A stretch of DNA of 64,000 nucleotides from G963665495 sp963677785 (GTDB taxonomy: Bacteria; Desulfobacterota; Desulfovibrionia; Desulfovibrionales; Desulfovibrionaceae). Below, piece after piece: positions 1-8,480 of this stretch (position 1 is the stretch's first letter; each line of letters begins with the position of its first letter). Below the pieces are notes generated by a model. It searched no databases, was not told the DNA's origin, and saw only the letters and a list, made by a program, of their open reading frames with translations. The translations under genes were made by a program, and so were the position numbers. Location of the stretch: positions 558,001 to 622,000 of the forward strand of contig CAXXDH010000002.1 of assembly GCA_963677785.2 (NCBI GenBank). Direction: 5' to 3'.

Positions 1-2039
1 CCGTATTGATGGTGCTGTCCGGGCTCGGATTTCTTGGAATTCCTTTGCATCAGATTTCCGTGACCGGTTTGATCGTAGCCCTTGGTCTGCTGATTGATAC
101 GGCCATCATCACGGTGCATGACGTGCAGACACGCGCTGTAAAAACAGGATCGGGGCGCAAGGCCGTGGCTGAAAGCCTCGGACATTTGACCGTTCCCCTT
201 CTGAGTTCGACGTTCACCACAATTCTGGCGTTCATGCCCATGATACTCATGCCCGGCGGAATAGGCGAATTCGTCGGATCCATTTCAGTCAGCGTTATTC
301 TGGCCTTGTGCAGTTCGCTGTTTGTTTCTCTGGTGATTATCGCGCCTTTGGCCGGATTGCTGTCCGAACACCGTATAGGTAAGGATTCGTGGCCGTTGTG
401 GACCCGCGGCATCAGCTTTCCGCGGCTGGGAGTTTGGTATGGGAGGTCCTTGCGTCTGCTGTTCCGGCTGCCGGTATTGGGCATTGCGCTTGCCCTGTCT
501 TTTCCCTTTCTTGGCTTTTGGGGAGGCACGCGGCTGCAGGAGCAGTTTTTTCCGCCAAGCGAACGCGACCAGCTGCAGATAAAAATGACGCTTCCCTCGC
601 AGGCGTCCTTGGACAAGACACAGCGTACCGTACTGGAAATGCGGCAGCTTTTGCTGACGGACGCGGACGTTCGGCAGGTGAGCTGGTATGTGGGAGGAAC
701 TTTCCCGAAGTTTTATTATAATGTTTTAGGCGGACAGAACAATTCACCTTTCATGGGGCAAGCCATGGTGCAATTGGCCAAGGGAACCAAACCCCACCCT
801 GTGGCTCGACGGCTGCAGCAAAAATTGGACAGGTTTTTTCCCGAGGCCCAGTGCATTGTCAAACAATTGGAACAAGGTCCGCCCGTTGATGCGCCTGTAG
901 AGTTCCACATTTTTGGACCGGATCTGGAGATCCTGCGTCGGCTGGGAGAACAATTGCGCGGAGTGATGGCCCGTACGCCGGACATCATTCATACGTCGGT
1001 GAGCATCAAGAAAGACCGGCCCACAATTCATTTTACCCTGAGCGAAGAGGATGCCCGCATTGCCGGATTGAGCAATACGGAGATTGCCGCACAGTTGCGC
1101 AATAAGCTGGATGGCGCAGAGGGCGGCTCCGTACTGGAAGATACGGAGGAATTGCCGGTTCGCGTCCGGCTTGCCAATGACGAACGCGGACGCCTGGAAA
1201 GAATTGCCTCTCTGGAGCTGCTGGCGAGCGGTACGGATGGCGCTCTACGCAGCGTACCCTTGGGCGCCGTGGCCCAGGCGGGAATTGCGCCGGATTTCGC
1301 CAGTATCACCCATCGAAACGGGCAACGCTGCATGACGGTACAGGCCTACGTAACGGCGGGCGTATTGCCGGCCAAAGCCTTGAACGCCGTCCGTGAGGAA
1401 TTGAAAGATACGGGCTTTGTTCTTCCTCCAGGGTATCATATGATGGTGGGGGGAGAATCTGAAAAGCGGGATGAGTCCGTCAACAAGCTGGCCGGGTCTC
1501 TGGGGCTGTTGCTGGTGTTTTTGTTGGCTACCCTTGTCCTTTCTTTCAATTCGTTTCGTTCCGCTGCGATTATCGCGATGGTGGGGCTGTTGTCAGTGGG
1601 GCTCGGACAGCTCGCGCTTTTTGTTTTCGGCTATCCTTTCGGGTTTATGGCGATCATAGGCATCATGGGGCTTGTCGGGGTTGCGGTCAATGATTCCATT
1701 GTGGTCCTGGCCACCCTGCGGGAAAATCCGCTGGCGCGCGCGGGAGACAGGCAGGCCATGGTTCGGGTGGTTACGCATTGCACGCGGCATGTGATTTCCA
1801 CCTCCTTGACCACCATGGCCGGTTTTTTCCCCCTTATGGTGGCGGGCGGCTCCTTCTGGCCCCCCCTCGCAGTGTCCATTGCGGGCGGTGTATTGGGAGC
1901 CACGCTGTTGGGGCTTTATTTCACGCCCTGCGCCTATCTGTTGCTGTGTGGAGGAAGATTACGGAAGAAAAACAGCGCTGAAAGGCTTGCGTCTGAACCC
2001 CCGGTTGCTTTGGACAATCCGCAAGCCTTGCCCTTGTAA
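1..2039 (+). CDS. RND-family efflux pump inner-membrane subunit, 5'-truncated by the window edge
   Basis: The C-terminal two thirds (about 678 codons) of an AcrB-type proton-driven efflux transporter; the frame is open to the window start, so the N-terminus lies outside. Visible parts are the TM4 segment with GLLIDTAI, the second porter/docking region (about residues 200-500) and a second membrane block ending in a hydrophobic hairpin. In AcrB the TM4 motif has two adjacent Asp residues for proton relay; here it reads ID-T, so the second Asp is replaced. TM10 has GVAVNDS. A perfect hairpin follows the stop codon. The substrate is unknown, and no outer-membrane or adaptor gene lies downstream. 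The RND family call is firm; the subfamily is not. Confidence 0.9.
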   Translation, partial: VLMVLSGLGFLGIPLHQISVTGLIVALGLLIDTAIITVHDVQTRAVKTGSGRKAVAESLGHLTVPLLSSTFTTILAFMPMILMPGGIGEFVGSISVSVILALCSSLFVSLVIIAPLAGLLSEHRIGKDSWPLWTRGISFPRLGVWYGRSLRLLFRLPVLGIALALSFPFLGFWGGTRLQEQFFPPSERDQLQIKMTLPSQASLDKTQRTVLEMRQLLLTDADVRQVSWYVGGTFPKFYYNVLGGQNNSPFMGQAMVQLAKGTKPHPVARRLQQKLDRFFPEAQCIVKQLEQGPPVDAPVEFHIFGPDLEILRRLGEQLRGVMARTPDIIHTSVSIKKDRPTIHFTLSEEDARIAGLSNTEIAAQLRNKLDGAEGGSVLEDTEELPVRVRLANDERGRLERIASLELLASGTDGALRSVPLGAVAQAGIAPDFASITHRNGQRCMTVQAYVTAGVLPAKALNAVREELKDTGFVLPPGYHMMVGGESEKRDESVNKLAGSLGLLLVFLLATLVLSFNSFRSAAIIAMVGLLSVGLGQLALFVFGYPFGFMAIIGIMGLVGVAVNDSIVVLATLRENPLARAGDRQAMVRVVTHCTRHVISTSLTTMAGFFPLMVAGGSFWPPLAVSIAGGVLGATLLGLYFTPCAYLLLCGGRLRKKNSAERLASEPPVALDNPQALPL

Positions 2040-2047
2040 TCCTGACA

Positions 2048-2087
2048 GGCCGCTGCAACTACCTGCAGCGGCCGATTATTTTCTTAT
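2048..2087 (+). terminator. Intrinsic terminator after the RND gene
   Basis: A perfect 10-bp stem (GGCCGCTGCA at 2048-2057 with TGCAGCGGCC at 2064-2073) has a 6-nt loop and is followed by a T-rich run. It starts 9 nt after the RND stop codon and separates that gene from the MATE gene. Confidence 0.8.
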
Positions 2088-2174
2088 TGCAGTTCGTGCT
2101 TGCCTCCAAAGCAAAATAGTGTATGTTCCTCGCCTCCAGTCAATAATTGATACACAACCTTTGCGGAGCAAAGC

Positions 2175-3650
2175 ATGAACGCCGACCCGCTGTGTGAGTA
2201 CAGCGATACAAAAAGCACGGAAGCACGCCGGCCCGAGCCAGGCAATACGCGCTGGAACCGTCCGAACGGCTACCAGGACGTGCTCTCCATCAGCATGCCT
2301 CTGGTGCTGTCCATGATGTCCAATACGGTGATGGCCTTTACGGACCGTCTCTTTCTGGGCTGGTATTCAATTTCGGCACTTTCCGCGGCAACTCCCGCTT
2401 TTTTGGCCGTCTTTGTGTTCCAGTCGTTTTTCATGGGGGTGGGCGAATATCTCAACGTATTTGTCGCCCAATATACGGGGGCCGGACAATCGCGAAAAGT
2501 GGGGGCGATCATCTGGCAGGGCATTTATTTCGCACTGGCGGCCTGGGTTGTGATGGCAGGGCTGTATTTTGCGGCGCCCTCTATTTTTTCGCTTGCTGGG
2601 CATCCGTCCGCGGTGCGTGAGCTGGAGATCATTTATTTCCGTATTATGAGCCTGGGCAGCGGTTTCGTACTGCTTGCCGTGTCTTTGTCCTGTTTTTATT
2701 CCGGACGCGGGCTGACCCGGGTGTTGATGTTCGTGCACATGATCGGCGCGTTGATCAACATCCCGCTGGACTACGTGCTGATCAACGGCGTCCGTTTCGG
2801 CGGCAGGGTAGTGATTCCGGAGTTGGGCATTGCCGGGGCGGCCCTGGCCACGGTGTTCGGCAGCATGCTCATTGCCGTCATTCTTGGCGTACTGGTCTTT
2901 CGTAAGAAAAACGAAGAGTGTTTCGTCGTGCGCAGCGCCTGGCGTTTGCGTCCCGGATTGTTCGCCCGTTTTTTCAAGTACGGTCTGCCCAGCGGCTTGC
3001 AGTTTTGTCTGGATATACTGGCGGTGGCCTGTTTTTCTTTTATGGTCGGTCGGTTGGGCGAATACGAACTGGCAGCGACAAATATCGTTTTTTCGCTGCA
3101 TTCGCTGATTTTTCTGCCCATGGTGGGCATGCACATCGGCGTGAGCGTACTCACCGGGCAGGCTATCGGGCGCGAACGTCCGGTCGAGGCGCGGCAGGTG
3201 GCCCGTAGCGCTTTGGATCTCACCCTGGTTTATGTTGTGGTCATCGGCGTCTTTTTTTTGATTTTTCCGGAAACCCTGGTCCGTCTGTTCAAGACGAGCA
3301 CTGTCACCGGAAAGGATTTTGCGCCGATTCTTTCCATGGGCGTGGTGTTGCTGCGTTTCCTGGTCTTTTTTACGTTGTTCGACGCGTTGACCATGATCTT
3401 CGGGGGCGTGCTCAAAGGCGCGGGTGATATCTATTATGTGATGCGGGTCATCGGGGTGTGCGCCATTTTCGTGCTGGCCCTGCCGACCTGGATCGGGGTC
3501 ACTTATCTGGGCTTCGGCATTTATGCGGCCTGGACGGTCCTGACCTTGTACGCCTGTTCGCTGGGGATCTGGTTCTACGCGCGTTTTCGGCAGGACGGCT
3601 GGATGAGCAAAAGTATTATTCGCGAGGCTCCTGGGCAAAGTGCTGGCTGA
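2175..3650 (+). CDS. MATE-family multidrug/Na+ antiporter
   Basis: A 491-residue polytopic protein with the two repeated six-helix halves of MATE transporters. The first begins near residue 35 (ISMPLVLSMMSNTVMAFTDR) and the second near residue 265 (KYGLPSGLQF). The family exports cationic drugs or metabolites using a Na+ or H+ gradient in the inner membrane. The start is ATG 2175, with GGAG six bases upstream. The gap before it carries the short palindrome TCAAT-A-ATTGA (2140-2150), a possible operator. The 3' end overlaps the convergent radical-SAM gene by 35 bp. The family is secure and the substrate unknown. Confidence 0.9.
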   Translation: MNADPLCEYSDTKSTEARRPEPGNTRWNRPNGYQDVLSISMPLVLSMMSNTVMAFTDRLFLGWYSISALSAATPAFLAVFVFQSFFMGVGEYLNVFVAQYTGAGQSRKVGAIIWQGIYFALAAWVVMAGLYFAAPSIFSLAGHPSAVRELEIIYFRIMSLGSGFVLLAVSLSCFYSGRGLTRVLMFVHMIGALINIPLDYVLINGVRFGGRVVIPELGIAGAALATVFGSMLIAVILGVLVFRKKNEECFVVRSAWRLRPGLFARFFKYGLPSGLQFCLDILAVACFSFMVGRLGEYELAATNIVFSLHSLIFLPMVGMHIGVSVLTGQAIGRERPVEARQVARSALDLTLVYVVVIGVFFLIFPETLVRLFKTSTVTGKDFAPILSMGVVLLRFLVFFTLFDALTMIFGGVLKGAGDIYYVMRVIGVCAIFVLALPTWIGVTYLGFGIYAAWTVLTLYACSLGIWFYARFRQDGWMSKSIIREAPGQSAG

Positions 3651-6210
3651 TTTTGACCAGCGCGAAGTGCATGGGGTCCAGGTCCGGAACAATGGCTTTG
3701 AGCATGGCCAGAGGATTAAGGTAGATCTCGCTCCAGTCCAGCCGGAGTTTGACGCAGTGGTCTGAAAACAGGCGCAGGGAACTGAACAGCGGTCGAATGT
3801 CGCGTTGGCGCAGGCCTTTTTTGGTCATTCGGCTCCAGACAAAGTTTTCCTGGGCCATGAACTCTTCTAACGCCAGAATGATGGCCCGGCATTGTTCCTC
3901 GTCACCATGCAGCCGCAGTTCGTAGGTTTCGGCCACGGATTGCGGCTGTTTTTTCTTCATTTCCAGCGGTTCGACCCGCAGCAGTTCGAGGCCGTCGGGC
4001 AATTGCGGATTCAGGGCTTCCAGCACTTCTTGCGGTGAAAGGGCCTGACGTAAATAAATGTCCACATGTTCTTCCAGGCTTTCCACCCCGACAGGCAGGG
4101 CACGGGCAAAGGAGAGCAGAGGGAGCGGATGGAATCCTTGGGAAAAACTCATGGGCAGCCGGGCGCGCCGCATGGCGCGTTCGAGCATGGCCTGGAGTTC
4201 GAGCTGGCTGATAAACGCGGCTGTTCCGGTTTTGGAATACCAGAGCCGGTAGTGGGCGGCCTTGATACCGAGTTTTTCCGAAGCCTGATCGGTTTCCTCC
4301 GCAGCCGCAGCCGCAGCGCGTTGGGCCTGGTTCAGACGCGGGCGGATTTCCATGACACCGGCCTGGGCGGCCAGGCGCGAACGTTTGCCCTCGTGGTTGC
4401 AGACCCCGCAGCCCGAGCAGTTTTCAAAGCGGCAGTCCGGGGTTAGTTTGCCCTCCAGGGCGCGGCGTCGTTCCCGTTTGAGATAGGCTTTGCTGACGCC
4501 GGTTTCCAGGTGGTCCCAGGGCAAGGGGAGGTCCGGATCGCGCGGACCGATCAGGGCCAGGTAGTCGGCCTCGCTCCAGCCGCATTCCGCAAAAGCCGCG
4601 TACCAGGGCTGCAGGTCGAGCTGGTCGTTCCACGAACAGAACAACGCACCTTTTCGATAGGCGCTTTCCACCACCTGGGCCAGGCGGCGGTCCGCCCGGG
4701 AAAAAAGTCCTTCCAGAAAACTCATATCCGGCACATGCCAGCGGAGTTTCAACCGCTTGAAAGGCCGGAAAATTTCTTTGAGATAAGCGACGCGGCGGCT
4801 GATTTCCTCAAGGGTGATCTGCGGCTCCCACTGAAAAGGGGTGTGCGGCTTGGGCACGAAGGGGGAAATGGCCGCTGTAACCTGCAGCCGCCTCGGGCCT
4901 TTCTCGCCTGGGGTAAAGGCCTTGCGCTCGACCTTGCGGCAGAGTTCGAGAATGGCGTCCAGGTCTTCCTGCTGTTCCGTGGGCAGGCCGATCATGAAGT
5001 AGAGTTTGACCGCGTTCCAGCCGTTTTCGAACAGACGGGACACATGTTCCATGAGCTGTTCTTCGGTGACGCCCTTGTTGATGACATCCCGCATACGCTG
5101 GCTTCCCGCTTCGGGGGCAAGGGTGGCGCCCGTACGGCGGATGCCGGCGATTTGGCGCATGATGTTTTCATCCACGGAGCCGACACGCAGCGAGGGCAGC
5201 GAGATGGAGACAAGCTCCTGGCGGCAGTGGTTCACGCTTTGGGCGAACAAGCCTTCGAGATTGGAAAAATCTCCAGTGCTCAGGGACAAGAAGGAAATTT
5301 CACCGTATCCTGTGGCTTCCAGCCCTTTGTAGAGAATGTCTTTAAGCACGGGCAGGCTGCGTTCGCGTACGGGCCGGTAGACCATGCCCGCATGGCAAAA
5401 ACGGCAGCCGCGCGTACAGCCGCGCGCGATTTCGATGGTGTAGCGGTCATGAACCGCGCCAATGGCCTGGGGCTGGACAAAGGGGTAGGGCGCTGCGTCC
5501 AGGTTCGGCAGTACGCATTTTTCTACGCGCTCGTATCCGGGCAGCAGCGATTCCAGGGCCTTGCCCGGACCGTGGTCCTTGAACAGAGCCGGGACGTAAA
5601 TGCCGGGCAGGGTTGTCAGTGCGGCAAGAAATTCGCGACGGGTCTGGCCTTGTTCCTTGGCCCGGACAATGCGTTCCAGGATATCCGGCAGAATGGTTTC
5701 TCCGTCGCCCAGGACCATGAAATCCATGAACGGCGCCAGAGCTTCCGCATTGAAGGTGCATCCGCCTCCGGCCAGAATCAACGGCGGGGCGGACGCATCC
5801 GCAAGCGGACGATCCAGGTCTCTGTCCGCGGCATGAAGCGGAATGCCCGCCAGATCCAGCATGTACAGCACATTGGTGTAGCAGAGCTCATGCGTGATGT
5901 GAAAGCCGACGGCATCCAGTTCGCCAAGCGCGGTGTCGGATTCGAGAGTGGCGAGACGGCAGCCGCGTTCGCGCATCAGATCCGCAGCTTCCCGTGTGGG
6001 AGCGTACGTCCGCTCGGCCCAGAACTGGGGCATCTGGTTGACCGTATGGTACAGCAAGGCCTGGCCCGTATAGGACATGCCCACTTCGTACAGGTCGGGA
6101 AAGGCCAGAGCCACGCGCGCCCGGACCGTGTCGGGGTTTTTACGCACGCAGCCATGTTCGCAGCCTGTGTAGTGGCTGGGGCGTTGTATCAAAGGAAGCA
6201 GTTCACGCAT
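3616..6210 (-). CDS. Fused B12-binding-like/radical SAM protein with C-terminal DUF2344 domain (TIGR03960 type)
   Basis: 864 residues. The N-terminal ~200 residues resemble the Rossmann/B12-binding-like region of this family. The central radical-SAM barrel carries CTRGCRFC (CxxxCxxC for the 4Fe-4S cluster). A Cys cluster ENCSGCGVC lies near residue 590, and the last ~220 residues form the DUF2344 (TIGR03936) domain. Members are widespread in anaerobes and often sit near ribosome or tRNA genes; the reaction is not established, so none is assigned. The start is ATG 6210. The 3' end overlaps the MATE gene tail to tail by 35 bp. Confidence 0.88.
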   Translation of the reverse strand: MRELLPLIQRPSHYTGCEHGCVRKNPDTVRARVALAFPDLYEVGMSYTGQALLYHTVNQMPQFWAERTYAPTREAADLMRERGCRLATLESDTALGELDAVGFHITHELCYTNVLYMLDLAGIPLHAADRDLDRPLADASAPPLILAGGGCTFNAEALAPFMDFMVLGDGETILPDILERIVRAKEQGQTRREFLAALTTLPGIYVPALFKDHGPGKALESLLPGYERVEKCVLPNLDAAPYPFVQPQAIGAVHDRYTIEIARGCTRGCRFCHAGMVYRPVRERSLPVLKDILYKGLEATGYGEISFLSLSTGDFSNLEGLFAQSVNHCRQELVSISLPSLRVGSVDENIMRQIAGIRRTGATLAPEAGSQRMRDVINKGVTEEQLMEHVSRLFENGWNAVKLYFMIGLPTEQQEDLDAILELCRKVERKAFTPGEKGPRRLQVTAAISPFVPKPHTPFQWEPQITLEEISRRVAYLKEIFRPFKRLKLRWHVPDMSFLEGLFSRADRRLAQVVESAYRKGALFCSWNDQLDLQPWYAAFAECGWSEADYLALIGPRDPDLPLPWDHLETGVSKAYLKRERRRALEGKLTPDCRFENCSGCGVCNHEGKRSRLAAQAGVMEIRPRLNQAQRAAAAAAEETDQASEKLGIKAAHYRLWYSKTGTAAFISQLELQAMLERAMRRARLPMSFSQGFHPLPLLSFARALPVGVESLEEHVDIYLRQALSPQEVLEALNPQLPDGLELLRVEPLEMKKKQPQSVAETYELRLHGDEEQCRAIILALEEFMAQENFVWSRMTKKGLRQRDIRPLFSSLRLFSDHCVKLRLDWSEIYLNPLAMLKAIVPDLDPMHFALVKISQHFAQEPRE

Positions 6211-6234
6211 TGAAGAATCCGTACTTTATGGCGC

Positions 6235-6270
6235 AAAAAAAAGAAAAAGGAGCGTCAAGGCGACGCCCCT
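6235..6270 (-). terminator. Intrinsic terminator for the LSm-like gene
   Basis: On the minus strand a GCGTC-GCCTT-GACGC hairpin, extended by flanking AGG/CCT with one mismatch, is followed by a long T/C run. It lies about 30 nt past the stop of the 6298-6645 gene. Confidence 0.65.
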
Positions 6271-6297
6271 CTTGTACTGCGTCTGGAGGGTGCTGTA

Positions 6298-6645
6298 CTA
6301 TTTTTTGAACAGGTTAGAGATGTTGCCGCCGCCAGCGCCGGTCAGATCCAGATTCTTGAGATTGCCCGGAGTGGAAAGAGTCAGGTTGCTGGTAGCTTCG
6401 AGATACTTGGTCTTGAGTTCTTCGGGGCAGTTTTTGTACTGGTACAGCACGTGCTTCATGGCAATTTCGCCGTCAACTTCGGTATCGAACGGATATCCGA
6501 AAGGCAGAATCATCATTTGCGCGCCCTGCTGGGTAGGAACGGTCTGGAGCAGTGCTACATCTTTGAGCACATCCGCTTCAGGGTCGAATTTGCCCAGAAC
6601 CATTTCACCGTTGATGAGCTTCACCAGTTTGATATCGTATGCCAT
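6298..6645 (-). CDS. Small conserved protein, possible LSm-like fold
   Basis: 115 residues, start ATG 6645 with AAAGGAG upstream. The N-terminal third (DIKLVKLINGEMVLGKF) has the alternating hydrophobic/charged pattern and the NGE turn of Sm/LSm-like beta barrels. The C-terminus is glycine-rich (TGAGGGN) and ends in a basic amphipathic tail. No signal peptide or membrane helix is seen, so it is probably cytoplasmic. It is a single-gene unit with its own terminator. The Sm resemblance is my inference from the beta-strand pattern; no function is assigned. Confidence 0.7.
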   Translation of the reverse strand: MAYDIKLVKLINGEMVLGKFDPEADVLKDVALLQTVPTQQGAQMMILPFGYPFDTEVDGEIAMKHVLYQYKNCPEELKTKYLEATSNLTLSTPGNLKNLDLTGAGGGNISNLFKK

Positions 6646-6814
6646 TTTGGGAGTCTCCTTTGTTTTTGGCAGGTTTGTGGCCCGCCACTGTCGCCGGACC
6701 CGGAATAGAACTAGAGTCTGAACAGTCAGCTGTCAAGAGAAGTATCCGGCTGTTCGAGGAAAAGCAATGAGTTGTTCTATACAACGCCGGATTTTTACGG
6801 CCCGGATACGACAG

Positions 6815-8017
6815 TTATTTTTTTTTAACAAAGCGGCGCGCCCGGCGGGTCGACAAGGATCTTTGGCGGGCGAGTTTGACAGTCCGTCGGGGGCTCGCAG
6901 GTACGGCAATCTCTTTTTCTTTCAAGTCCAGAATGTGGCTGAATTCCTCTTCATAAATGGAAAGCATGATCATGGCGAAAGCAAAACTGAGCGGACCGTA
7001 CAACAGTCCGGCGAACCCGAAAATCTGCACGCCGCCAAGGATGGCCAGCAATACCCAGAAGACGGACATGCCTGAACCGCCTTGGACAAACAACGGGCGT
7101 ATCAGGTTGTCGGTCAAAGAAGCGAGAATGGCGTTCCAGATAAACACGAACAATGCGGCTTCCCAGCGTCCCTGAAGACCGAGATAAGCCGCGGCAGGTA
7201 TGTAAATGACAGTGACGCCGACTATGGGGATAAGTGAGGCAAAGGCCATCATGGTGCCCCAGAAAATTCCAGGCAGCCCGACCATGGACAGGCTGAATCC
7301 GCCCACCAGCCCTTGAACAATGCCTGTCAGGATGGTGCCCATGAACACCGAACGGGCGACCATGCGAATTTTGTGCAGCAGCCTGTTTTCCTGATGTTCA
7401 CGCAACGGCGAGAGATGTTTGATGATCCGGACGAGATGTTCTCCGTCCCGCAACAGAAAAAACAGGATGAAGATCATGATGATGAAATAAGCCAGGATAA
7501 CGGCAATATTGCCGATGATCCCCGCTCCATGTGTAATGAAAAATTCGCTGATGGTACGGGCGCCGTTGAGGATGTAAGATTGCAGGTCAAAAGTGTTGGC
7601 ATTGAAAAAGGGAACATGTTCATGCAGAAACGATTTTACAAATTCAATGTTGTCATTGCTCAGCCATTCCTGCAGGGTGCCGCTTTTTACCCAGAGTATC
7701 AACGAATTGGTGAACTGAATACCTTGCTGCACCATGGCCAGAGTAACAAAAAAAAGTGGCAGCACAATCAGCAGCGATATGATCAACACATTGATCAACG
7801 CGCAGATATTTTTATTATTTATGCAGGATTCCAATTTTTTTTGTAAGGGGAAAAAGAGTCCTGCAAAAACCACGGCCAGAATTATTGCGTTGATCAAAGG
7901 AAGCACAATACGAAAGGCCAGAATCAGAGAAAAAATCAACAGCAGCAACAAAAAGGATCTGACGGCAAATCGTCCCGATTTGTCTGAAGTAGGAAGGTGG
8001 TTAGGCTTAACCCGCAT
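6815..8017 (-). CDS. AI-2E family (PerM/UPF0118) membrane transporter
   Basis: 400 residues, about eight membrane helices. It begins with a basic tail and a strongly hydrophobic hairpin (residues 17-60), and the C-terminal half carries the conserved G/P-rich helices of the family (GIVQGLVGGFSL, FWGTMMAFASLIPIVG). Members have been linked to autoinducer-2 export or Na+/H+ antiport; the substrate cannot be chosen here. The C-terminal tail is very basic (RRTVKLARQRSLSTRRARRF). The ATG at 8017 has only a weak upstream ribosome site. It is divergent from the ferredoxin gene. Confidence 0.85.
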   Translation of the reverse strand: MRVKPNHLPTSDKSGRFAVRSFLLLLLIFSLILAFRIVLPLINAIILAVVFAGLFFPLQKKLESCINNKNICALINVLIISLLIVLPLFFVTLAMVQQGIQFTNSLILWVKSGTLQEWLSNDNIEFVKSFLHEHVPFFNANTFDLQSYILNGARTISEFFITHGAGIIGNIAVILAYFIIMIFILFFLLRDGEHLVRIIKHLSPLREHQENRLLHKIRMVARSVFMGTILTGIVQGLVGGFSLSMVGLPGIFWGTMMAFASLIPIVGVTVIYIPAAAYLGLQGRWEAALFVFIWNAILASLTDNLIRPLFVQGGSGMSVFWVLLAILGGVQIFGFAGLLYGPLSFAFAMIMLSIYEEEFSHILDLKEKEIAVPASPRRTVKLARQRSLSTRRARRFVKKK

Positions 8018-8228
8018 GTTTTATTAGTGAATAAAAGTTGGAGTGTTCTTGCACTTTGGCGGTTATTTACAATGTCGTAAAACGTATTACGCTTATACTT
8101 AGTATGGACCTGCCCAGGAAGGCAACTTTTTTTCTTGCTTTTTTTTGTGTAAACGAACGTTCCACCATATAAGCATCATGAATCAGCGTGTGTTTGTCAA
8201 TCAGGAATGTAGCGAACAAGGAGAAGAT

Positions 8229-8429
8229 ATGTCTGCAAGTCGAAAGGTGACGTTTGATTTGGGGGATTGCAATCGCTGCCAGGGCTGCTTGGAGATGGCG
8301 AAAGAATATGTTGAGTGGGAAGACTCTTTGGACATGCCTGTCCTCAGGGAGGAGATGCTCCCTGAGGACATGGCCCAAGAATTGATTGCAATGTGTCCGA
8401 ATGATTGTTTTTCCTACGATGATGACTAG
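8229..8429 (+). CDS. Single-cluster ferredoxin
   Basis: 66 residues. Cys14-x2-Cys17-x2-Cys20 and a distant Cys56-Pro give the pattern of Desulfovibrio mono-[4Fe-4S] ferredoxins, small acidic cytoplasmic electron carriers. An extra Cys60 sits four residues after the last ligand. I chose ATG 8229 because AAGGAG lies seven bases upstream; the frame is open back to 8145, but that extension shows no ribosome site. A possible -10 (TATAAG) sits at 8168-8173. The central segment is strongly acidic (WEDSLDMP, EEMLPED), typical for docking to oxidoreductases. Confidence 0.88.
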   Translation: MSASRKVTFDLGDCNRCQGCLEMAKEYVEWEDSLDMPVLREEMLPEDMAQELIAMCPNDCFSYDDD

Positions 8430-8480
8430 GGCGTATTTCTAACGTGTCCGAGTCGGGTCAAAAGGTGCCGGACAAAGATT

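Noticed and set aside
2367..3692. Long minus-strand open frame (441 codons) opposite the MATE gene
   Set aside because: It lies fully antisense to a clear MATE gene and its product is His/Gln/Arg-rich with no domain pattern.
4510..6213. Long plus-strand open frame (567 codons)
   Set aside because: It is antisense to the radical-SAM gene and is explained by codon bias in that gene.
8067..8378. Minus-strand frame opposite the ferredoxin
   Set aside because: Antisense to a clear Cys-motif ferredoxin with a good ribosome site.
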